Of a stretch of 16,132 nt of DNA, positions 8,901 to 15,934 are shown one piece after another. Position 1 is the first letter of the stretch. Every line of letters starts with the position of its first letter. Position numbers and translations under genes: made by a program. The notes below the pieces were generated by a model. The model did not search any database and had not been told where the DNA came from. It was given only the letters and a program-made list of their open reading frames with translations. Origin of the DNA: an uncultured Bacteroidales bacterium (GTDB lineage Bacteria > Bacteroidota > Bacteroidia > Bacteroidales > UBA932). The stretch spans positions 1 through 16,132 of the forward strand of contig CALADR010000007.1 in assembly GCA_937890845.1 (NCBI GenBank), read 5' to 3'.

Positions 8901-9031
8901 GGCATTTGGTACGGAAAAGGCATCTCTACGGTACCAAACGGCTTGCGGAGAACATTTGGTACGGAAACAGACGCTCTGTGGTACCAAATGAATTTCAAAG
9001 AACATTCGGTAACTGAAACCGGTCTGTCAGT
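8901..9031. repeat. 50-bp tandem array of imperfect palindromes
   Basis: Starting two bases after the gltX stop, a unit recurs with an exact 50-bp period: CATTTGGTACGGAAA at 8903 and 8953, and a decayed CATTCGGTAACTGAAA at 9003. Units 1 and 2 agree at about two thirds of positions. Each is internally palindromic. In unit 2, CATTTGGTAC (8953-8962) pairs perfectly with GTACCAAATG (8981-8990), and inside it ACAGA (8967-8971) pairs with TCTGT (8975-8979) around CGC. In unit 1 the outer arms are 8 bp (8905-8912 with 8931-8938). Unit 3 has only a 5-bp stem, ACTGA (9012-9016) with TCAGT (9027-9031). A 50-bp period is not a multiple of 3, which argues against a coding repeat. It could be a structured 3' UTR, protein-binding sites or a REP-like element. 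Confidence 0.75.
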
Positions 9032-9095
9032 AAAAGAATGAGGAGGGGAACCAAAAAGTCAAAGACTTTGAGGTCATCCCCTCCTCATTCTTTTT
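9032..9095. terminator. Bidirectional intrinsic terminator between gltX and ferritin gene
   Basis: The arm at 9032-9049 (core GAATGAGGAGGGGA) is perfectly complementary over 18 bp to 9077-9094 (core TCCCCTCCTCATTC). A run of five T follows on the plus strand, and a run of four T follows on the minus strand. The 27-base loop holds a nested hairpin, AAAGTC (9055-9060) with GACTTT (9064-9069) around AAA. It lies between converging genes, so it can end gltX on the plus strand and the ferritin gene on the minus strand. Confidence 0.88.
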
Positions 9096-9146
9096 CCATA
9101 AGCAGGAAAGCCGGCCTCGGATAAAGCCTCGGCCGTCCCGAATCAA

Positions 9147-9626
9147 TTACCTCTTGGCCATCTGGGCATCAAGGAAAAGATAGCCTGCCTGACCTGCCTT
9201 TCTGATTTTGTCAAGTACGGATGCAGCAGTAGCCTCCTCTTCAACCTGCTCACGTATAAAGCCCCAGAGGAAATCCTGAGTAGGCTTGTCCTTTTCTGCA
9301 GAAGCCACATCAGTAAGGTCGTTTATCAGCTGTGAAACATGGCATTCATGCTCATAAACATGCTTGAAAACCTCCTCGAGACTGCCCCAGCCTGCAGGAA
9401 CAACATCTATCATACTGACTTCAGCTGTACCGCCTCTCTTCACAAGATACTGTGCAAGTTCGATTGCATGTGCTCTTTCTTCCTCTGACTGCTTCTGCAT
9501 CCAGTGAGCGAAGCCGTCCCATCCTTCTTTTGCAAGGTAGAAGGACATCTGAAGATAAAGGTTTGAAGACCAAAGCTCAGCAGTGATCTGATCATTGAAA
9601 GCTTTCTGAAGTTTTTCTGTAATCAT
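9147..9626 (-). CDS. ftnA: Bacterial non-haem ferritin (FtnA type)
   Basis: This cytoplasmic iron-storage protein oxidises Fe(II) and stores ferric mineral in a 24-subunit shell. It is 159 aa, the normal length for the family. All ferroxidase ligands known from Escherichia coli FtnA are present in register: Glu17, Glu50 and His53 (in EEERAHA), Glu94, Gln127 and Glu130. Third-site candidates Glu49, Glu126 and Glu129 are also present. Four long helices plus a short fifth are evident. There is no haem-ligand or Dps feature. The gene is transcribed towards gltX and should end at the hairpin at 9032-9095. The 5' leader is very AT-rich. I see no good TAnnTTTG promoter in the 101 bases between it and the upstream GH125 gene, so either its promoter is atypical or it is read through from GH125. 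Confidence 0.96.
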   Translation of the reverse strand: MITEKLQKAFNDQITAELWSSNLYLQMSFYLAKEGWDGFAHWMQKQSEEERAHAIELAQYLVKRGGTAEVSMIDVVPAGWGSLEEVFKHVYEHECHVSQLINDLTDVASAEKDKPTQDFLWGFIREQVEEEATAASVLDKIRKAGQAGYLFLDAQMAKR

Positions 9627-9648
9627 AATATATATAATTTAAAACGTT

Positions 9649-9709
9649 CTGTTCCAGTATGACTGACATTCTGACACTAAGAACAGAGAAGACAGTCGGA
9701 CAGGAACAG
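9649..9709. other. Widely spaced dyad in the GH125-ferritin gap
   Basis: CTGTTCC (9649-9655) and GGAACAG (9703-9709) are perfect inverted repeats separated by 47 bases, upstream of the ferritin start. They could be an operator pair or chance. No T-run follows either arm, so this is not a convincing terminator. Nothing else is recognisable in this gap. Confidence 0.2.
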
Positions 9710-9727
9710 TGCAATATCAGTGCCGAA

Positions 9728-11146
9728 CTATTTTATTTTTATACTGTTCAGCAAATCAAGCTTGCCGTCTGCTATAAGTTTGAGAATCAACTCTCCAAAC
9801 AGAGTATTCTGCCATGCAAACCACTCTCGCGTAAATTTGGACGGATCATCCTTATGGAAGGACTCATGCATAAAGCCTGTACCGGCATCTGTCGTCATAA
9901 GCGTTTCTATACACCACTTGATTTCCTTGTCACTCTGTGATGTAAAGGCTTTCATCATTATACTCATCGGCCAGACCATATCATAACCTACATGCGGGCC
10001 GCCTATACCCTCTCCTGCTGTACCCTTAAAGAAATAAGGGTTATACTCGCTCCATACGAAACGGCGGGTATTCTGATAAATCGGGTCATTGATATCAACA
10101 TCTCCGAGATAAGCCATTGACAGAAGGCTCGGAGCATTGGAATCATCCATCAGATAAGAATTACCGAAACCGTCAACTTCAAACGCATAAATCTTTCCGA
10201 ACTTAGGATGCTCTACTATAGCATATTTCTTCAATGCCTTCTCCACTTCATCTGCAAGAGCCTTGCACTCTTTGGCAAGAGCCTTGTTGCCGTTTACCTC
10301 GACGAGAATCTCGGCAGCCTTACGTAGTGATGTTACGGCAAAGAAGTTGGACGGTACAAGAAAGTCAAAAGTCGTGGCATCATCCGAAGGTCTGAATGAA
10401 GAAACGATAAGACCTACCGGATTGACAGGATTGCCATAGCCGCTGCAGCACTTCGTATCCAGCTGGCGGGCTGTAGTCCTCATAAAACTGTACGGGCCGA
10501 GACCATCCTTGCGCTGCTGCTCCCTAAGGGTCTTCAGTATGTTTGATATAGCTTTTTCCCATACTTCTCCGAATACCGAAGTATCACCAGTCACTTTCCA
10601 GTACTCATACGCAAGACGGATAGGGTAGCAATGTGAATCTATTTCCCACTTGCGCTCATGGACATTGGGGTTCATGTCTGTAAAGTCCGACATCCACTCG
10701 CCGCCTGTAGGACCGTCATTGAAAGCATTGGCATAAGGGTCAATGTTAATCAGTTTGAACTGTCTGTTAATGACACCGGCAAGCATGCGGCGCAATTCTT
10801 CGTCTTCATTTGCCAGCTGGACATATGGCCATACCTGAGCACCTGAATCGCGAAGCCACATGGCATGGATATCTCCGGTATAGACGAATGTATCATCCAT
10901 TCCGTCCTGCTCATCCTTGCGGAAATGAACTGTCGTATCCAAGGTATTTGGGAAACAGTTTGCAAACATCCATGCAAGCCGGGGATTAGTCAGTAGAGAC
11001 TGGACCTCATAGATTTTCTTTTCAACTGCCTCTGAACGGAAAAGTCTGTTTTCCTCCTCCGGTCTCTGGCATTTGTATTCCTGCGCTGAAAGCGCAATGG
11101 TCGAAGCGACGCTCAAACCAAACACTGTAGTAAGTAACCTGTTCAT
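9728..11146 (-). CDS. Secreted GH125 family exo-alpha-1,6-mannosidase
   Basis: GH125 enzymes (metal-independent, inverting) remove terminal alpha-1,6-linked mannose, for example from yeast mannan backbone or N-glycan cores. The protein is 472 aa. A signal peptide is evident (MNRLLTTVFGLSVASTIALS, cleavage near Ala21-Gln22). No lipobox Cys is seen, so it is probably periplasmic. Family blocks in order are GDIHAMWLRDSGAQVWPY (91-108), GPTGGEWMSDF, EIDSHCYPIRLAYEYW, SSFRPSDDATTFDFLVPSN (249-267), MDDSNAPSLL (333-342), GGPHVGYDMVWPMS (382-395) and MHESFHKDDPSKFTREWFAW (426-445). By analogy with the characterised pneumococcal enzyme, the catalytic acid is probably an Asp in RPSDD and the base Glu428. 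I infer these positions and have not aligned them. No SusC/SusD-like genes adjoin it. It has its own promoter at 11194-11225. Confidence 0.95.
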   Translation of the reverse strand: MNRLLTTVFGLSVASTIALSAQEYKCQRPEEENRLFRSEAVEKKIYEVQSLLTNPRLAWMFANCFPNTLDTTVHFRKDEQDGMDDTFVYTGDIHAMWLRDSGAQVWPYVQLANEDEELRRMLAGVINRQFKLINIDPYANAFNDGPTGGEWMSDFTDMNPNVHERKWEIDSHCYPIRLAYEYWKVTGDTSVFGEVWEKAISNILKTLREQQRKDGLGPYSFMRTTARQLDTKCCSGYGNPVNPVGLIVSSFRPSDDATTFDFLVPSNFFAVTSLRKAAEILVEVNGNKALAKECKALADEVEKALKKYAIVEHPKFGKIYAFEVDGFGNSYLMDDSNAPSLLSMAYLGDVDINDPIYQNTRRFVWSEYNPYFFKGTAGEGIGGPHVGYDMVWPMSIMMKAFTSQSDKEIKWCIETLMTTDAGTGFMHESFHKDDPSKFTREWFAWQNTLFGELILKLIADGKLDLLNSIKIK

Positions 11147-11193
11147 AATCTTTTTAAATAATTCTTGTTAAGTCTCGAATAAATTAAATTTTC

Positions 11194-11225
11194 CAAAAAT
11201 ACCTCATAAAATCTATACTGGCAAA
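11194..11225 (-). promoter_or_regulatory. Bacteroidota-type promoter for the GH125 gene
   Basis: On the minus strand, TTTG (11225-11222), a 20-base spacer and TATTTTTG (11201-11194) match the Bacteroidota primary-sigma consensus TTTG-N19-21-TAnnTTTG. The predicted start of transcription near 11187 gives a leader of about 40 bases before the ATG at 11146. The leader is A-rich just upstream of the ATG, with no Shine-Dalgarno. The rest of the 185-base gap (11147-11331) holds no clear terminator for the antiporter gene upstream. Confidence 0.8.
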
Positions 11226-11331
11226 AATTTAATCAAATTCTTACTTATCTATTTATCACATTGTAAATTATCGTAATACCAGCATAAATTTCCTTCATCA
11301 TATTGGAAGCGGCCATAATGCTGCAAGCTCC

Positions 11332-13410
11332 TTAATTATTATTGACAGGATTAGAGATAGTCATTACATCATCCCTGTCCACTTGCTCCGGATAAACTAT
11401 CAAAAGGCTGTTGTTTGCAAAATTCTTGTTCAGGAGAGCCGGCAGCCTGTCAAAAGCCAGATCGTATGAAATGGAACCGCTTCTGGCACTTACCACCACT
11501 ACCAGTTGCTCCGACCGTACTTTCATATCCATTCTGTCAGCAAAAGGCCTTTTTTCCTCTTCTATAATCTCCACAAGCGTAGCATGCTCAGACTTGGATA
11601 TTATTTTTTTAAGACTGGCAGCAGAAGAAGCATCAGCAGCAAACCTTATCCTGCACCCAAGCTGACCTGCCATACGAAGTACCTGGTTAACCCATCTGGC
11701 AAAACCTGTTTCATACTCTGCGTGCTGCGGAACAATCACCTGAATTCCTTTAAGTGTATTTACCGGAACCATCAGTCTGGCTACCATAACCTCCCTGTAA
11801 GTACCTTTAAGAAGATTGCCAGTAAGGCTTCCGAAAAACGAATCCAGGAAATTGCTCTTCTGATGCAGACCGATTACAAGGTCAGTAGCCCCATACTCTT
11901 TTATAGTATGCACTATACCCGAAGCAATATTCATATCATAACGGCATACCATATCCGTCTTCACATCCGCAGCAGAGGCTATCATAGCCGCCTTTTCCAG
12001 ACTTCGCCGTCCCGAAGACTCTCCGGCATCGGCATTGGCTCCGTCATTGATTACATTCAGAGCGATTATGCCATCCTTACTTTTGGGATTTTTTATAACA
12101 AGGGCCATATTGACCAGATTCTCAATTGTTTCAGGGTTGGCTACAGGTATCAGAATCCGCTCCTTGCCTCCTGTCTCCTCTTTTTCATGAGGCAATGTAC
12201 TTTCCGCCAGTGCAAACTTCCTTGCAGCCTTTTCGGTCATGATAGTACTTATGACACATGTGAACAATATCATCACTACCGTACCATTCAGGACATTGTC
12301 ATTCAAAAGTCTCTCTCCGTTTTCAAGTATGATTTCATGACCTATCAGGACAGCCGCCAGAGTAGCCGCAGCCTGAGCGTTGCTGAGTCCGAATATCATC
12401 ATCCTTTCGTTTCCTGACATACGGTATATCTTCTGCGTGAAAAAGGCCGCCAGCCATTTGCTCAAAGTAGCCGCAACTGTCATCACAACAGCCACTTTCA
12501 GAGCCTCTCCCCCGGCAAACAGTGACTTCACGTCTATTATCATTCCGACACCTATAAGGAAATACGGGATAAACAGCGCATTTCCCACAAACTCCAGTCT
12601 GTTCATAAGCGGAGACACCTTCGGGACAAGAGGATTGAGAACCATTCCGACAAGGAATGCACCGAGAATACCCTCCATACCTGCCATGGACATAAGGCCT
12701 CCGCCGAGAAATACCATAGCAAGGACGAATATGAACTGCATCACGGCATCTTCATATTTTCTGAAAAACCAGCGTCCTACCATAGGAAGAAGGAAAACGG
12801 TAGCAAGTGTTAGGATTGTTACCTTAATAGCAAAAGAAATCCAATACGCACTGCCTGTCGAACCCTTGTACATACCGCTGATGACAGCCAGGACTATAAG
12901 AGCAAGCGTTACAGTCACGGCAGTTCCACCGATGGAGATAGTAACACTACGCTGCCTGGCAAGCCCGTAACGGCTTACAATCGGGTACGCTATAAGAGTA
13001 TGGGAGGCATACATACTTGCCAGAAGTGTCGCGGAAACCAGACTCTGCCCAAGCAGGCTGATACCGCTCCAGATTCCTATCCCCATAGGGATGAAGAAAG
13101 TGAGAAGTCCGAAGACAAGTCCTTTTACCTTGTTCTTCCTGAAATCCTCCATATCCATCTCGAGGCCGGCAAGGAACATTATATAATAAAGTCCTACCTG
13201 GCCGAAAAGCTCGAAGCTGCTGTCGCGCTCAAGGATGTTGAAACCATGCTCACCTATCAGGACTCCGGCCAGAATCATGCCTATTATATGAGGTATCTTC
13301 AACTTGCCCAGAACAATCGGGGCAAACAGAATAATTATCATTACAATGAAAAAAATCCAGACAGGGGCCGTAACAGGCAGGTCTAGGGCAAAAGTCAAAA
13401 GTCTGTTCAT
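11332..13410 (-). CDS. CPA2-type cation/proton antiporter with C-terminal universal-stress-like region
   Basis: This is a probable inner-membrane monovalent cation/H+ antiporter of 692 aa. Residues 13-400 form a polytopic Na+/H+ exchanger domain (motifs KLKIPHIIGMILAGVLIG, FLAGLEMDMEDF, SMYASHTLIAYPIVSRYGL, GILGAFLVGMVLNPLVPK, IPYFLIGVGMIID). The C-terminal 280 residues are soluble and resemble tandem UspA-like domains (KERILIPVANPETIENLV, ATDLVIGLHQKSNF, KGIQVIVPQHAEYETGFARW), probably a regulatory cytosolic module. At residue 167 (GGTAVTVTLALIVLAV) Val occupies the site where I expect the family's membrane Asp (GGT-ITDTLALLVLAV form). I chose ATG 13410 over 13443 because the predicted transcription start lies only a few bases upstream of 13443. 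The ion carried (Na+ or K+) cannot be told from sequence. Confidence 0.88.
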   Translation of the reverse strand: MNRLLTFALDLPVTAPVWIFFIVMIIILFAPIVLGKLKIPHIIGMILAGVLIGEHGFNILERDSSFELFGQVGLYYIMFLAGLEMDMEDFRKNKVKGLVFGLLTFFIPMGIGIWSGISLLGQSLVSATLLASMYASHTLIAYPIVSRYGLARQRSVTISIGGTAVTVTLALIVLAVISGMYKGSTGSAYWISFAIKVTILTLATVFLLPMVGRWFFRKYEDAVMQFIFVLAMVFLGGGLMSMAGMEGILGAFLVGMVLNPLVPKVSPLMNRLEFVGNALFIPYFLIGVGMIIDVKSLFAGGEALKVAVVMTVAATLSKWLAAFFTQKIYRMSGNERMMIFGLSNAQAAATLAAVLIGHEIILENGERLLNDNVLNGTVVMILFTCVISTIMTEKAARKFALAESTLPHEKEETGGKERILIPVANPETIENLVNMALVIKNPKSKDGIIALNVINDGANADAGESSGRRSLEKAAMIASAADVKTDMVCRYDMNIASGIVHTIKEYGATDLVIGLHQKSNFLDSFFGSLTGNLLKGTYREVMVARLMVPVNTLKGIQVIVPQHAEYETGFARWVNQVLRMAGQLGCRIRFAADASSAASLKKIISKSEHATLVEIIEEEKRPFADRMDMKVRSEQLVVVVSARSGSISYDLAFDRLPALLNKNFANNSLLIVYPEQVDRDDVMTISNPVNNN

Positions 13411-13449
13411 AACTGTAAGAAAAAACCGGACGCCACAAGACATCCATAA

Positions 13450-13482
13450 TTGGGCAAATTTAACATATAATTCCTATTTTTG
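13450..13482 (+). promoter_or_regulatory. Bacteroidota-type promoter for the EEP gene
   Basis: TTGG (13450-13453), a 21-base spacer and TATTTTTG (13475-13482) fit the -33/-7 pattern, with an imperfect -33 box. Transcription would start near 13489, giving a leader of about 15 bases before ATG 13504. This rules out the in-frame TTG at 13480, which lies inside the -7 box, as a start codon. Confidence 0.7.
13455..13462 (-). promoter_or_regulatory. Possible -7 element for the antiporter gene
   Basis: The minus strand reads TAAATTTG here, a match to TAnnTTTG, about 45-50 bases before ATG 13410. No good TTTG lies at 19-21 bases. The nearest TTTG is 25 bases upstream (13491-13488), so the -33 contact would be weak. 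The box lies between the -33 and -7 boxes of the opposing EEP promoter, so the two divergent promoters overlap. Confidence 0.45.
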
Positions 13483-13503
13483 CAGCCCAAAACGACATAC
13501 AAA

Positions 13504-14448
13504 ATGACGACCAGACACAATTTTCTCCTGACAGCTTTTGCCGTCTCAATGACGGCCTTTATGCTTTTAAGCACACATATTACTGAGGCTCAAACACTTA
13601 AAACAGGAACATTCAACATAAGAAATGAAAATAATGGAGACAAGGAAAGAGGAAACGGATGGGATACGCGCTATCCGTGGATATGCTCTTTCATAGAGTT
13701 TGAAGACCTGGATATATTCGGGGCACAGGAAGTCCTATACGGACAAAATCAGGACATGACAGAAAGCCTCGAAGGATACGGATGCATCTATGCAGGAAGG
13801 GATAACGGAAACACAAAAGGCGAAGGCTCCCCTATTTTCTATAAAGAAGAACGGCTCAGGCTCTTGGAGAGCGGATGGTTCTGGCTTTCCGAGACTCCGG
13901 ATGTACCGTCCAAAGGCTGGGATGCAGCACTTCCGCGCATCTGCACCTGGGGACATTTCAAAGACAGGGAAAGCGGCAGGAAATTCTGGTTCTTCAACCT
14001 TCACATGGACCATATAGGAGTCAGGGCCAGGGCTGAAGGAGCCAGACTGGTAGTACAAAGGATAAAGGAATGGTGCGGCAAAGGCGAAAAGGTCTTCCTC
14101 ACAGGAGATTTCAATGTAGATCAGAACAACGAAATATACACCACTTTTACGGAATCCGGGATTCTGTCAGACTCATATACGGTTTCAGAGAAGAAATATG
14201 CCCCTTGCGGCACCGCCAATTCATTCAATCCAAATGCATTTACAGAGAGCCGCATCGACCATGTGTTCGTATCTCCGGATATCAGGGTGCTCAACTATGG
14301 AGTACTTACAGAGACTTACCGAAGAATGTCAGAACCGGAATCTGAAGGTTACAAATCCGGAGCTTTTCCCAAGGAAATCACCCTCCACAAATACGAAGCA
14401 AGGACTCTTTCCGACCATTTCCCGGTAATTGTCAGAGTCGTTCTATAA
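13504..14448 (+). CDS. Exported endonuclease/exonuclease/phosphatase (EEP) fold protein
   Basis: A metal-dependent phosphoesterase of the DNase I-like (EEP) superfamily, 314 aa from ATG 13504. The N-terminus is a signal peptide (hydrophobic residues 8-23, probable cleavage after Ala29 in ITEA-QT), so it acts in the periplasm or outside the cell. The catalytic set looks complete: Asn38 (TFNIR), Glu76 (AQEV), His167 (NLHMDH), Asp202 and Asn204 (TGDFN), Asp252-His253 (SRIDHVF) and Asp304-His305 (SDHFPV). Substrate is open: this exported subgroup could act on nucleic acid, a sugar phosphate or a phospholipid headgroup. It has its own promoter at 13450-13482. MATE follows after 46 bases, so the two probably share a transcript. 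Confidence 0.92.
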   Translation: MTTRHNFLLTAFAVSMTAFMLLSTHITEAQTLKTGTFNIRNENNGDKERGNGWDTRYPWICSFIEFEDLDIFGAQEVLYGQNQDMTESLEGYGCIYAGRDNGNTKGEGSPIFYKEERLRLLESGWFWLSETPDVPSKGWDAALPRICTWGHFKDRESGRKFWFFNLHMDHIGVRARAEGARLVVQRIKEWCGKGEKVFLTGDFNVDQNNEIYTTFTESGILSDSYTVSEKKYAPCGTANSFNPNAFTESRIDHVFVSPDIRVLNYGVLTETYRRMSEPESEGYKSGAFPKEITLHKYEARTLSDHFPVIVRVVL

Positions 14449-14494
14449 TAACTGCTTTCTGTGGATTTTACATTGCTTGAATTACTGCTTCAAA

Positions 14495-15832
14495 ATGAAT
14501 AAAATAAAAGAAATACTCACCATAGGTCTGCCGATAATGCTGGGACAGGCATGTGTCGTGATACTCAGTTTTGCAGACAATATAATGATCGGATGGCACG
14601 GAGTAGGCGAACTGGCTGCCGCCTCATTCGTAAACGGAATCCTGAACCTGTTTATTTTCACTGAACTGGGATTTGCATGCGGAATGACCCCCGTGGTAGG
14701 GGCTCAGTTCGGCAACGGAGATATAGCCGGAATAGGTAAGACACTGAAAAACAGCATCGTGCTTAACACTGTCATAGGAATAGTATCCCTGTTCCTGATG
14801 GGACTGATTTATATATTCCTGGACAAATTCGGTCAGGACGAGGCTCTGCTTCCCCTTATAAGGCCGTATTATGTCATAGTAGGAATCTCCACTCTTTTCG
14901 CCTTAGGATTCAACACTTTGAAACAGTTTACCGACGGGGTGTGCCAGCCAGTGGTATCGATGGCCCTGCTTATGGGAGGAAACCTCCTCAACATCCTCGG
15001 CAACTGGGTGCTTATCTACGGCAAGGCCGGCTTTCCTGAACTGGGACTCCTCGGAGCAGGACTCAGCACATTGATAGCCAGAATAATAATGTTTGCTGTA
15101 TTCCTCATCTACATAATGAGAGCCAAGAGGTTCAGAAAATATGCGGAAGCATTCCGCAAGTCGCTTGTCTCCAGACCTAAAATCAGAAGGCTGTTCAACA
15201 TGGGATATCCTCTGGCTTTGCAGACGGGAATGGAGACTTCCACCTTTTCCATCAGTGCAGTAATGATGGGATGGCTCGGAGCCACGACCCTTGCCGCTCA
15301 CCAGGTGACCATAACCATCTCGCAGATATGCTTTCTGATGATGATGGGACTGACATCGGCGGTTTCCATTCTGGTAAGCAACGCCTATGGCCGGAATGAT
15401 TTCAAAAGTGTGAAAGAGTATACATCCAAAGGATGGTTCATGACTTTAGGGGTTTCGGCATTCTTCTGCATCTTCATCTATATATTCAGATACAGCATAG
15501 TGGGTATGTTCACTGACTCCGCAGAGGTTTCCGCCATCGCAGTCTCTCTGCTTTTCGTCCTGTTCACCTATCAGTTCGGAGACGGACTGCAGTTGTGCTT
15601 CAGCAATGCTCTTAGGGGAATACAGGATGTGAAGCCGATTATGATTATGGCTTTCATAAGCTATTATCTCATTGCGATTCCTGCCGCATATCTGCTCGGC
15701 TTCAAGACAGAACTCGGTGCTACAGGCATCTGGATGGGCTTCCCTATCGGCCTGACCACAGCCGGCATCTTCTACTATATCCGCTTCCGCTCCCGTGTCC
15801 GCAGACTCAGCGGCACCGGGAGGCAGGAATAA
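14495..15832 (+). CDS. MATE family multidrug efflux transporter
   Basis: An inner-membrane, cation-coupled exporter of 445 aa with about 12 hydrophobic segments in two related halves. Family features are LPIMLGQACVVILSFADNIMIG in the first helices and, at the mirrored place in the second half, YPLALQTGMETSTFSISAVMMGWLG then AAHQVTITISQ. TSAVSILVSNAYGRND and NALRGIQDVKPI follow. I chose ATG 14495 (MNKIKEILTIGLP), which gives the normal N-terminus. An in-frame ATG at 14429 overlaps the EEP gene and adds 22 residues with no family match. There is no separate promoter in the 46-base gap. Substrates cannot be predicted. No hairpin terminator is visible in 15833-15856. Confidence 0.95.
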   Translation: MNKIKEILTIGLPIMLGQACVVILSFADNIMIGWHGVGELAAASFVNGILNLFIFTELGFACGMTPVVGAQFGNGDIAGIGKTLKNSIVLNTVIGIVSLFLMGLIYIFLDKFGQDEALLPLIRPYYVIVGISTLFALGFNTLKQFTDGVCQPVVSMALLMGGNLLNILGNWVLIYGKAGFPELGLLGAGLSTLIARIIMFAVFLIYIMRAKRFRKYAEAFRKSLVSRPKIRRLFNMGYPLALQTGMETSTFSISAVMMGWLGATTLAAHQVTITISQICFLMMMGLTSAVSILVSNAYGRNDFKSVKEYTSKGWFMTLGVSAFFCIFIYIFRYSIVGMFTDSAEVSAIAVSLLFVLFTYQFGDGLQLCFSNALRGIQDVKPIMIMAFISYYLIAIPAAYLLGFKTELGATGIWMGFPIGLTTAGIFYYIRFRSRVRRLSGTGRQE

Positions 15833-15856
15833 CACATTCTCTGCCATTCAGCACAC

Positions 15857-15900
15857 CCCTGCTTCTTCGCGAAGTCTATTGTATTTTCGTAATCGTAAAT
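15857..15900 (-). pseudogene. 44-bp remnant of an Rpn-family gene (direct repeat of 16089-16132)
   Basis: This stretch matches 16089-16132 at 42 of 44 positions in the same orientation. On the minus strand both copies encode IYDYENTIDFAKKQG. In the copy here the frame then runs on into CAEWQRM, without the EG-rich helix of the intact gene, and stops soon after inside the antisense of MATE. It has no start codon of its own. It is best read as a relic of duplication or recombination between gene copies, lying 34 bases beyond the stop of the partial Rpn gene. Confidence 0.7.
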
Positions 15901-15934
15901 TATCTTCTGCGAATTTTGGTAATTAATGCTCTCA

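Noticed and set aside
8758..8991. Coding tandem repeat across the end of gltX and the 50-bp array
   Set aside because: A 50-bp period shifts the reading frame at each unit, and the frame is not the gltX frame, so no protein repeat is produced.
8901..9031. CRISPR array
   Set aside because: There are only three units, the sequence between conserved arms is short and palindromic rather than spacer-like, and no cas genes are nearby.
9100..9140. GGCCTCGG / CCTCGGCC as an inverted repeat
   Set aside because: Only the outer five bases pair. The similarity is mostly a short direct repeat and carries no clear meaning.
11300..11331. Terminator after the antiporter gene
   Set aside because: Only a short, bulged pairing (GGAGC with GCTTCC) is present and no T-run follows.
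11506..12417. Long plus-strand open frame (about 300 codons)
   Set aside because: It lies antisense to the antiporter gene, whose family motifs are unmistakable on the minus strand. The plus-strand translation has no recognisable domain.
13411..13443. Upstream ATG (13443) for the antiporter
   Set aside because: It would add 11 residues that do not fit the family N-terminus and would leave almost no leader after the predicted transcription start.
13480..13503. TTG start at 13480 for the EEP protein
   Set aside because: It falls inside the -7 promoter box, upstream of the predicted transcription start. ATG 13504 begins a normal signal peptide.
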